Positions 36,409 to 46,800 of a stretch of 64,000 bases of DNA are shown here, one piece after another (the stretch's first letter is position 1; every line of letters starts with the position of its first letter). Below the pieces are notes generated by a model that was given only the letters and a program-made list of their open reading frames with translations, did no database searches and was not told where the DNA came from. Origin of the DNA: Eutypa lata. Lineage: Eukaryota > Ascomycota > Sordariomycetes > Xylariales > Diatrypaceae. The DNA is taken from contig JAKULF010000006.1 of assembly GCA_022661535.1 (NCBI GenBank), positions 2,785,001 through 2,849,000 on the forward strand. Direction: 5' to 3'. The position numbers and the translations under genes are program-made.

Positions 36409-38381
36409 TCAGACGATGGCGAAACAGGAGCTGAAGATATGCTCCATGACTTCACGGATGTCTTGTCTCGCATTCACGGAATCCTGGCGCTTCTGGACCT
36501 CCTCGAGCACCTGGCTCGTGATCCGAGCATTGGTCGCTACCTTTTCCATCCGCAGGATATGCGACTTGATCCACGCTCGCTCCTCTAGGTTCTTCTCTTC
36601 GGCACCCCACATGAGTAACGGCCAGAGCATGTTGACTGGGAGCATGTCTTCCGGTCCTTCGACGAGCATCTTTGCTAGGTTGCGAATTGCTTCGATCGAT
36701 TCCACCGTCTCCTTTGTCAGGGGTAGCGATTTGTACGCCACCCTATGTAAATGGATCTTGCTCGCGTGATAATTAGACAGGAATGTCCTGAAGGCCCTCG
36801 TGATGGTGAAGGCTAGATTGGATGATAGGTGTGGCGCTTTTAGAAGACCAGCAACCGCATAGTCCATAAGGGGAGGTCGTGCTTCATACAGTTGCCTCAG
36901 ATCTTTTGAGATCTCAGCAGCGATGTTCATGACCTCCGTTTCGTCCTCCACAGTATTTCGACGTCGATGCCAGGGGTCTTGGTGGGAGATTCGTCCCATA
37001 AAGCTTTGTACCTTTTGGTAGAAAACAGTCCCCGGTTGGTACAGAATGTCAAACAGGACTTCCTCTATATCTGTTTCGGTTTGCTCATCCATCCCTGGCT
37101 CTGCGCCATCAAGGCTGCCTGGTGAAGTTGCTAAAAGTTTCTCGTCGCTTGCCGATAAGAACAATCCCTGGCCGCCAGCAGACACTGCGCGAGCATCTAT
37201 TAGTCGAATCCAGGATAGCACGCGTATCTCCACGCTCCGGAAATGCCTCTTGTCCGCGGATTGGTAGATGTTGTAGGCCTTTTTTAGACTTGCATGTGTC
37301 AAATCATTTCTTCCCTCGAGGAGATCCGTATAGCTCAGGAAAAAGAGAGTCGCCAAGGTCGCAGCACGGTTCACAACCTCATCCCCTCTTGACTCGTTCT
37401 CCCTCGCGTCGTCGTCGTCGTGTCTTGCTAGCTCCGAAACGGTTCGGGTATAGTATTCTTTAGTGTTGGCGCCGGGTTCGCCTTTTCGAGAGAGAAGCAG
37501 CGCTGAGAAAGCTAAGATGGCATTACGCAGCATCGATGATGATCGGGACATTGATAGGAGAGTCTGCCTCATTGAGGTCCATTTGCTCTGGGTTTCTACC
37601 TCGGCAATGATAGGAGGAACGACCGAATCCACAAAGTAGCCGAGAAGCACGCGATCTTCTGGTGGCACATCCAGGGGCGTGCCACCCTCATCTAAAACAG
37701 AAAGGCCATCTGAGTGGTTTGAAGACAATGCGATTTCAAACGCGGAACCGGCGAGAGGAGGAGATACTACAGTCGTGAATGATGGTGTCTACTTGTTGTC
37801 AGTATCTTGTGTCTTTGTTTATTTCCCATCTAATACACACTAACAACATCATAGTTACGGGACCTTAGGTTTGATAGCTTACCGTCATAGGATTAGGGGG
37901 TGCTGAGTCTAGCATTGGTAATTCCTGATGACCCCAGTTCTGGGGTTCCCAGATGTCGCTTCCATCCCACATAAAACTCGCGTAGTTGAAGACGTCGTCG
38001 AAGGACTCTTGGATCGAAGAGTTAGTAGGTGGCACCGGTATCGGGAGAGACCTCGAGTTGCTACTAGCTCTACTAGACCTCGCTGCTCGACCACCGACGG
38101 AGATATTGCCTGACCCAGTCGACTGTAGTATTGAAGAATTAGCTGGCCTCCACCTGCACTCCAGGTTCAAGCGCGAACAGTGGCTGCAGATGGGCCGGAT
38201 CTCATTACATCTGACCTTCCTACGTCTACGTAATGTCTCGTTAATTATGTGCGCATATCGCAACTTATCAAGATACCAATTTTGTTGCATACCTGCAGGT
38301 CATACAACCATTCTTAGACCTAGCCCTCTTAACGGCCGGCGATTGCTGCTCAGCCGGAGTAGCGCCTGACTGCTGCTGCAT
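36409..38381 (-). CDS. Zn2Cys6 transcription factor, Fungal_trans_2 type
   Basis: Three exons, complement(join(36409..37788,37883..38225,38293..38381)), give 603 residues. The first exon (89 bases) is needed to complete the zinc cluster: joining it in phase gives C-x2-C-x6-C-x6-C-x2-C-x6-C with Cys 26, 29, 36, 43, 46 and 53 ('GCMTCRRRKVRCNE', 'CSHCSRLNLEC'). The body matches Fungal_trans_2 (PF11951) in style: 'VLLGYFVDSVVPPIIAEVE', 'SSMLRNAILAFSALLLSRKG', 'SVEIRVLSWIRLIDARAVS' and a C-terminal 'WPLLMWGAEEKNLEERAWI'. These factors bind CGG-containing sites and usually control a narrow pathway. It lies 660 bases downstream of an aldolase gene on the same strand, and both sit alone between gene-free stretches, so the aldolase is a candidate target (inference from position only). 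Confidence 0.9.
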
Positions 38382-39041
38382 GTTATAGCGCGGCGGTAGG
38401 GGAGTCTCATAGCCGGATAGACGAATCCCCTATTTTGAATAATAATCCAGACTATCGGAGAGCGAGCTCAGGGAAGAAAGCGAATACCTACACATATGCA
38501 CACATACATACTTCTTCTACCTCTTGTCGCGTCGTTCGATCCTAGAACAATACTTTTTTAACTTAGACAAGACAAGCTGGAGAAGTTGGGGTAGGTGTCC
38601 ACCTTATATCATACTTAAAACCTCCAAAATCCCCGCTTTCTCCACAGACTATTTTCTTTAGGTACGAGAAACTGAAAACAGCCCACGCGATGTGGAGCTA
38701 GTTAAGAGCTTAGGGAATGGAACGTACGCGGTCGTTCTATCGATTCATTGAAGAGATTTTAAATTTAGATTTGGGATCACCACATGCATAATCTCTCCGC
38801 TATTGTTTTGTTCTCTTGTTCTCTTCAACAAATAAGAAATCAAGAGACTCATAACTATTTCGTACGTTCATATAGAGGACTCCATTACGTGTGTAGAGAA
38901 ACTACTTCTCTCTCTGAGCTACATCTCAGCAGCTAGTATCAATTGGATAGCAACTCAGAAGAGTTCTAGCGGCTAGTTCGATGAAGTAGGATAAATAAAA
39001 GTCATATACACTTATATATATATATATGTATGTGCTACCCA
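38382..39041. other. Promoter region of the Fungal_trans_2 factor
   Basis: These 660 bases lie between the aldolase stop and the regulator start. Contents are AT-rich leader sequence and a (TA)n stretch near 39013-39027 just past the aldolase stop codon. No gene seen. Confidence 0.4.
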
Positions 39042-40309
39042 CTACCGCAGAGACGCCTCCACACTCTCCAACGGCTTCACCACGTCCGTGATCCAGCTCT
39101 GCTTCTTCGGGTCCGCGAACTTGGGGTAAGGGCGTCGGCAATGGCAGCTCGCCTCGGGGTAGCCGAGATACTTCGCAACAACCCATTTCGTGCCGTTGAT
39201 CCCGCCCTTTCCGAACCCCCATTCCACCTCGGCCAGCTTGATCTGGGCCGCGGACGCTTCCGCCAGCTTCCCTTGGTTGTATAAATCGAATATCTGGATA
39301 CAAGCCTATACAAGTCACCACCACCACCACCATGGCTTGATTAGCGACTATGTACATCCAGTACTAGAGGTAGTAGTATCCAGGGTATATAACCCGGGAC
39401 TTTGTAATATATATATACAAAGGGGGACTTGACTCACCCTAGGGTATAAGTTCCCGACGCCCGTGACGGTCCCAATGGCGCCGACGGTCAGGGCCGGCAG
39501 GAGCCAGTCGCTCTGTCCCGCTATGGCGGCGAATTCCCGGGGTTCGTACTGGGCCTTGATCCTGGCGACCTTGGCGATGCCCCCACACGTCAGCTTGACG
39601 CCGACGATGTTCTTGTGGGCCCCGAGCTTCGCCAGCATCTCCGAGTTGACGTCGATGCCGGCCACGACGCCGGGAAAGTTGTAGATCAGGACGGGGATCG
39701 GGCTCGCGTCGGCCAGCTGCAGTTTAGCTAGTTAGTCGGTATATTCACATAGATATAAATTCATCGCTTGTGTTTTTTTCAAAGCAGGTATGTAGAAACA
39801 AGAAATGGGTAATATGATTTATGTCCGAACTTGCCTCTGTGAAGAAATCGATCACCGCGTCCTCGTTCATAGCGAAGTGGAAGAAACTCGGGGTCAGGAC
39901 TAGGACGAAGTCGGCCCCGGCCTCGTGCGCGGCCTTCGTATCGGCAATGACGGCCTGGGTGCTGAAGCCGTTGCACCCGACGGTGATGGGCAGGTCGGCG
40001 CGGTTGCCCTGCGCGGCCACTTCTCTCGTCAACCGTATGAGCTGCGCCTTCTCGTCCCGCGTCAGGGTGGCGGCCTCGCCGTTGGTTCCCGCCAAAACGA
40101 CTATAGGGGTGGGATTCTCGTCAGCTCGTTGCTGCGGTTAGCTACCTATGTGGGTTGATCAGAGAGCACTTACTTCCCTGGACACCGGATTCAACCAGGA
40201 ACTGCAAGTGTTTCCTCTGCAGGTCCCAGTCGATATCCTGAGCCTCGTTGTCCTTGAACCACGTGAGGGACGGCGGGTGGATTCCCGGGGGGAATGCTCG
40301 TGAAGCCAT
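39042..40309 (-). CDS. DapA/HOGA-family aldolase (dihydrodipicolinate synthase-like)
   Basis: Four exons, complement(join(39042..39305,39438..39716,39835..40100,40174..40309)), give 314 residues, close to the family's usual length. It is a class I aldolase of the (beta/alpha)8 N-acetylneuraminate lyase superfamily: 'GTNGE' (50-54) binds the keto-acid carboxylate, Tyr146 in 'LIYNFPG' is the proton relay, and Lys175 in 'VGVKLTCGG' forms the Schiff base. The C-terminal 'GGINGTKWVVAKYLGYP' is typical of fungal members. These cleave or form 4-hydroxy-2-oxoglutarate or 2-keto-3-deoxy sugar acids with pyruvate; the exact substrate cannot be read, and fungi make lysine by aminoadipate, so true DapA activity is unlikely. 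The second intron (39717-39834) starts with GC rather than GT (AG|GCAAGT); only this donor restores 'FFTE|LADASPIPV', the family sequence, in frame. Confidence 0.92.
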
Positions 40310-42845
40310 TACTATTATTCCTCTTTATTGTGTCTAGTCTAGAATGTTGACAGATGAAGATAAAAAGTGTGGAATGCGTGTTCTACGACGTAAGTAAAGA
40401 AACAGAAGCAAAATAATAGTTCGGAACGAATATCCGGGACTTCAGATGAGTTGTGTATTACTATATAAAGTATGTGTCGTGTCTCTTACTGTCCCTCTCG
40501 CTACCTATGTACCTACCTACCCCTCGCCCCCCATAGCGGAAAATGCGGGACGGCGAGACGGTCTCCACGGTCACGATCGCGTTCGAAGTCTTAGTCCTTG
40601 TGTAGTCTAGAAATTCCCACTTCTACGCGTGCGTGTTTCTCCAAACCCCATAACTATGTATATGATGTGCTCAATCAACCCCATCCTATTGCCATGTGGT
40701 GAAGAAAGAAACCCCATCCATCCATCCATCTGAGGCGGCGGCTCGGAACGTCGCCGAGCTCGGCAAAAAGGGGGCGGTCGCTAGCGTTGCCGATATCGTA
40801 GAGAAGGCGACGGTGCAAGCCGATTCGTTCATTCTCACAAAGCGATCCCCACATGGCCGGCTGTTCTGTACCTAAGCACTTAACTATGACGGAGGATGTG
40901 CTGGTTGCGGCTCTAATTGTCATTAGATTGAATTTCTTCTTCTTCTTCTGCACATTCAACTAAGTACCTACCGAAGTTACAGCGAAAAGGAAGAGAGAGG
41001 AAAAGGAGGGCCGAAGAATAGCAAGTACCGGCGATTGTTGCGGAGTTCCTCAATACGGCGTCATTCAACAGGACGACACTGCGAGGAATAAAGAGAGGGA
41101 GACAAGGAGCAAAATATAACAGGAAGATGGAGGGAAAAGAAGCTATGAGAAGCACGGTTTAACCGGTTCATGTTCCTACCGGTAATCACTCACTATCTTG
41201 ATGGTGAAGAGTGCGTTGAGGATAGGTCCATGATCTCATGGAGTGTCGTCTTGAGTGTAAGACGATGATGATCTAGGGGTGTCTGTGCCAGCACCGACAA
41301 ACCCAGCTTAGGATATGAGCTGCATATTTCGAGGTTCTAGCCAAGCTCTCCACTGGTAGCTCCCTTGGTGATGCAACCGAGACTACAGCTCACACAGACG
41401 ATGGGAATGAGGCTTAGCGAGGGAAGATGCTATCTATCGGTTTCCGTCCCACAGCCTCTGCGAGACGACCAAGCGATACGAGACCGCGCGTGAAGAAGGT
41501 TCGGACCGGAATTGATGGGAGAGGCAATACTTAGCTTCCGCTTAGAACATGGAAATCGGAGATGCAGAACTACCTTCCGTTAATTCGGAGGGAAAGACGG
41601 CGCCCGGAGACTTACTACGACAGGCCGGTCCGCACCGTAGCCTGTTAGGTACTAGAGGTAGGTAACTAAAACCCGTCGCCTAGTTTGGAGGGAAGGGTTT
41701 TAGACTCCATACCAGGAGTTGTCTGTTGATCCTTTTGTTTGCCCCTAAACTCCTAAATGATGCCCCCTCCCCCTTAATCTTCCGATTTTATTTTGGTGGG
41801 GCTTGCTTGCCTGTCTGTAGGGAGTGCAATATGAGTCTCGTTCTATGGGGTTGTGTGTATAGCTACACTATGTCTCGAGTTACGAGAGCCTATGGGTGTT
41901 GAAAGTCAGCGGCCGGGGAGGAGACTAATAGGTGCAGAGAACATTCTGGCTCATGCAAACGTTAGAATTGGAGGTGGCGTAATATCAAAGACCTACAGAC
42001 AGACTAGAGGTAACAACATCAGAAGCTAGTTAGTGCCGGTGAATAATCAGATGATGTATCACATCTACATTGACCGCTATACTCTATAGTCTTCCGGGAT
42101 AGTCCCTAGAAGATCATCTACATGCTGGTGTAAGTAGAGGCACGACAAAAGCTATGTAGCTCTATATACTTAGCTTAACTTACTCGATATTGATACGAAA
42201 ATATATATATAGAAAATACAGAGCAACCCCATACCATGTCATATGTGCACCATAGCCTATAGTGGGATGATAAAATACTCCTTTCAGCCATAGTGTCTGT
42301 TCTCTGGACCCCAAGACTAGCTATTTACGGTGGTAATCCACAACCAAGTTAAAGTAGTAGTAGGACGACAGGCCCACCTGTGTGCAAATGGCACCTCCCG
42401 GTGGGTGTGATATTCAACACAAGCATAACTACCACAATATAGACGCGTAGAACCAGGGGCTGCATGTGAGATAGGTACTACATATGCAGCTGCATAACAG
42501 ACCGTAGGCTATGCTTGGCTCGATGTATGTAAGACACGCGGCAGACTTCCGGGATAAGCTTTGCTTCCCTGAGACTCCCAGCACGATTCTCCCAAGGTTC
42601 CCCATAATAGCCTAGAAGTACCTGCATTGTAGCTAGACGTCACTACAAAAGACATCCCCTGAGTCTAGGGGTAGCGACTTTGATCACACACAGCAACAAG
42701 AGTTCGGATTCGGTTGGTGCTGATTAAGGCGAAGTAAGGAAGGCATTGACTAAACATCTGCTTGCTTGCTTGCACGAATGCATGCATGCGGCAGTTACAT
42801 TGTCGCATCATACACTGCTGTTTGCTGCTGCTGCTGCTGCAGGTT
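40310..42845. other. 2.5-kb intergenic region
   Basis: No supportable gene. Short minus-strand frames at 40675-40959 and 40913-41155 have no family signature and begin or end in repeats. A CTG tandem (GCTGCTGCTGCTGCTG, about 42825-42840) lies just downstream of the RIB7 stop. Confidence 0.35.
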
Positions 42846-43820
42846 CTATTCGGCGATTCTGCCGCACAGCACCACGTCCTCGCCGAGGGGCATCCACATC
42901 GTATCGGTAAGCCGAACTGCAGGGCCGGGTCGAGCGCCTTCTTGTCCTCCTTGCCCTTCTCCTTTTCCCTCGCCCGGTGTCGGTAGTAGCAGCTTACGTG
43001 GCGGGGATACGACCACGCCCCCTTGGCCCAACCACGTCGGGGCGATGGTCACAATGACCTCGTCGATGAGCTCGGTGTTCCCGGGCGAGAGCAGCGAGTT
43101 GATCACCGCGCCACCGCCCTCGACCATGATGCTCCGCAGGCCCTCAGCCCGAACAGCGGCCAGTATGGCACGCCATTCGAAATGCCGACGGCCTTCTTCT
43201 CCTTCTTCTCCTTCTTTCTTCTCCCTTCCGCTTGGCTCTACTACGATAAATTTACCACCGTGTCCTTCCAGCAGGCTTCTCTTATCTACGGGTGGATCCG
43301 CGACGGCCGTGATGATATAGGGGGCTAGGCCCTGGCCCGCCCGGGCAAGCTGCATAACCTTACTTTGGGAGGTGAAATCCCAGCGTAACAATGGGTCGAT
43401 CACGATAGGTCTCGGTTGGCCTGTCATATCAAAGGCAGGGGTTGCCGCCGTGTTGGGGTTGATAACAGCAGCTGACATGGGAACATGGTTCGTGGTAGAA
43501 GCTGCTGCTGCTGCTTCTGGAGCTATGCGGCAGTTCAGCCCAGGATCATCAGCGATGGCGGTTCCAACGCCCACACAAATGGCGTCATGCCGGCTGCGTA
43601 GATAATGGGTCATGGCCTTTGATTGGGGACCAGACAGAGCCGTCCGGATTCCTGGCCCGAGAGATAGGGCCGAGTCGAGTGAGGTGGCGAAGGTGAGTGT
43701 AACGAAGGGTCGGGCGCCATTGTTACCATGGATGCTGGACGAGCCCTCCGACAGGGGAGGAGGTAAGTGAGGCTCGAGGCGTTCTGCCTCTGCTTGAGGG
43801 AATACCAATGGGACACTCAT
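42846..43820 (-). CDS. RIB7: 2,5-diamino-6-ribosylamino-4(3H)-pyrimidinone 5'-phosphate reductase
   Basis: Single exon; a start at 43820 (MSVPLVFPQ) gives 324 residues, and an in-frame ATG at 43847 would add nine. This is the fungal riboflavin-pathway reductase of the RibD C-terminal/DHFR-like fold (PF01872). It uses NADPH to reduce the ribosyl side chain of the product of GTP cyclohydrolase II before deamination. Seen motifs are 'PFVTLTFATSLDSALS' (substrate/NADPH site), 'MTHYLRSRHDAICVGVGTAI' with 'DDPGLNCR', and 'SIMVEGGGAVINSLL' (dinucleotide-binding Gly-rich loop). It is longer than yeast Rib7 because of low-complexity insertions: an Ala/Thr stretch near residue 105-130 and Glu/Gly/Lys runs near 205-215 and 285-300. 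Expected to act in the cytosol. No riboflavin-pathway neighbour is present. Confidence 0.92.
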   Translation of the reverse strand: MSVPLVFPQAEAERLEPHLPPPLSEGSSSIHGNNGARPFVTLTFATSLDSALSLGPGIRTALSGPQSKAMTHYLRSRHDAICVGVGTAIADDPGLNCRIAPEAAAAASTTNHVPMSAAVINPNTAATPAFDMTGQPRPIVIDPLLRWDFTSQSKVMQLARAGQGLAPYIITAVADPPVDKRSLLEGHGGKFIVVEPSGREKKEGEEGEEGRRHFEWRAILAAVRAEGLRSIMVEGGGAVINSLLSPGNTELIDEVIVTIAPTWLGQGGVVVSPPRKLLLPTPGEGKGEGQGGQEGARPGPAVRLTDTMWMPLGEDVVLCGRIAE

Positions 43821-46800
43821 AACTGCTCCTCCTCGGTCATTAACCATAACAACAACAGAGTGCGTGTGGCCAGCCAAGTTCGAGGCCACCCCCCTCCCTA
43901 TGCGCCGTGCTACTCTATGTAGATGGGACCGTGTCCGTATAGACGTCTGTCTTCTGCTCGTATCTGTATGTATAGCTATCTCAACCAGTCACTGTCCATT
44001 CCGCAGTGGGACCCATCGACGATCAGCAACACACTGGGCTTAAGTCTATTGAAGGTTCAATCCAGCTCTGCGATGGAAAAGTGAAACGAACCGTACATAT
44101 GTATATATGCGCTGCAAATCACGCATTTGGGGGGAGGTCCAATGATGTTGTAGAATCCAAAAGGGTACTTGGAAATCAAGAAAATAGAAAGATAGATCTT
44201 CAGCTCTGTTCGGGCACAATAACGCAGCTCTTTCTCTCAAGTTCGTTTAAAATTAAAAAAAGAATAAGCCACTGACGATGAGAGGACGAAATATAGGTTC
44301 CTGCGTGGACTATAACGGAAGTTTGATAGGAGGATCCATAGGAAGATCCCTTTTGATATCCAGTAGAGATCTGAAGCTAATCGCATTGTACCACCTGTAC
44401 CTACAGTAGCATTTCGTTAGTGAGTTGGAGGTTGGTTGTAGTGCAATACAGTACAGATAGCTCCCCAACACGGCTTCATTCTTACTGTGCAAGACCCCAC
44501 CTGTTCAGCGCTTTTAGACCCGTTGCAGCGGCAGCCATGAGGCACATGTATGCGTTTTAGTTAGTGTATTCTGTAGCATCAACCCTCATCACCACGCTTT
44601 CTTCCCACCTTAATACATATCATATCAAATCAAAGCCCGCATTTTAAATGTTGGACTGCCGGGCCTGGGGGGGAAACGAACGATTCTCAACCAATGGCCA
44701 AGACGAACGAACCTTACCATTGCAGCATGCGGCCTCGTCATTTTTTTTAATACCCAGTACGTACATAGCAGTAAAACAAACGCATCCTTTACGGGCTGGC
44801 GGCCGAGACGAGAATGCACGGAGTCTTCGGGTCATCCCTTCGTTCAACCGAGTCTCATCATGCTGCCCAGCCTGGCCCCCCCCTTTGTGTTACTCGATAT
44901 GCAATATTCCCCTATTAATGTCATGGTTTCCCAATAGTCCCCCCACAAACACCGCAACATTCGCTCGGTGTAGCTCGGTGACTGATCCTTCACCACCTTT
45001 TTTATAAAAAAAAAAACACAACGCAATCCCGCTTTTTTACACTGCATGGATTTCAAGCCAGCCGATACTAACGTTAGGCGACGCCCCTTTTCGCTAGATA
45101 TCCATATGTCGAGAATGCAGACTACCCCTACCCCTACATGAGTATACTCCGATAGTGCATATAAATAGATGTACGGCGGCCCACAGGGGCGGAAGACAAG
45201 GGACACAACGACCCCCCAAGCCGGCTTCTGTGGGTTCTGGTTCAATGCGATGTATGTACCTACGTTTGTATGCATGTTGAGACACATTAGTTTATATGCA
45301 TGTTGTGAGTGTGTTGGGTATGGATAAAACAACGTCCTGTCATTTCCATTCTTGCGGGCACAAGCGATAGTGGTGGTTTTGTGAGCCGCCAAAGCGTTGA
45401 ATAAAGTCGAACAGAGTCGTGCTATCAGATTCTTCGGGGGTGTGTGAATATCCATGTGCCCCTGGTTTGCATAAAGGTTCTATTCAACATACATTCACGG
45501 AACCCTCTAATGCAAAGGCCTTACTCCTGCTGCTGCTGCTGCCCTGCTCCATCGCCGTCGCCTAATGAAGTAATCTTTCCGGCCAACATCGAGCAGCAGA
45601 AGCTGACGAGTGAGCATGGGTAGGATGGATCATCAGCAATAATAGTCCTCCCGATAACTATGGATATTACATGATATGCGTGTAGCTGTTCCTACATATC
45701 ATTACATGGACGCCAGGGTGAGAAGAAGAAGAGAGAGAAAACTGGGTGAAATTTGCTCTGAGTCACTTCGAGCCAACGCGGGTAGCAATAACGACTAGGT
45801 AGTTCTTTATCATTCCCGGTATATAGCCCTGACAGCGCAAAGAAAAGCTTCCGCAGGTGTTGTGGAAGCCACGAAGCGGAGAGCGGGTAGCAAGGCCAGC
45901 GTCTAGAGCAGTCCGCCCCGCTACAAAACCCTGCGGGAGCCTGATGTTTCCGCCCTGCTTTTGTCTACTCACCGAACATCCGCTCTAGTTATAGACAGCT
46001 CTGCTATGAGTATCTCCTGACAAAATAATACGGAACGTCCTCATATGATGAAATCTCTTATGGTGATAAGCCAAATTCATATTGTGCGGAGACCAGCATA
46101 TAAGGATCTTTTTCATCTCTATAAGATTAAGATGATATTATATGCTAGGTTTCATATGATGGAAGGGTTAAATAATACGGCTCTTACAATCAACTCACTA
46201 AGGCATTATTTTCCTAAACAGGTTACTGTGTCATCGCAATATCATGGACCGTAATATATTTATGAGTTACTATGAGGGAAATGCTTCGTGGTGAGCCCTT
46301 TGTAACGTAATCCATAACACAAGGGATTACTACTAGAGAATATTCTATTCCGAGATTATTCAGCGGTCAAGATCGTACTGAAGACAATGATAGGCGTTTA
46401 TTAGTGGTCTCACAACTTGGTATTCCCCTCATTGTGAAAATTTATATCTACTTATGTGAACACATAAGAAAAGGACGCGTAACTACATAGAACATGTATG
46501 GATTTTCGAGATATCAGATTCTGCAACGGAAGACCTCCCAATTGGCTCAGGAATATGGGCGTTGGTAAATGAAACCAGACAGAGACGAAATGCGGAATAG
46601 TGAGTGATAAGGGAGTACATATCCCCTTTCAGGATTATCCCAGGCTGACTATCCGAGTCAGCCACTAGATTCATGAGAATTTAGAGCTTGTTAACTTGTC
46701 CCTCCGTTAGATAAATGTAGTCATGGGTTTGCCTTAATAGGCACATCTTTCCTAAGAGGGCAATCATTTAATATGTTCTGTGTTATAATGGTGTAGAGAG

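Noticed and set aside
40675..41155. Two minus-strand frames of 94 and 80 codons
   Set aside because: No shared splice signals and no family signature; a GAA/TTC repeat extends one of them.
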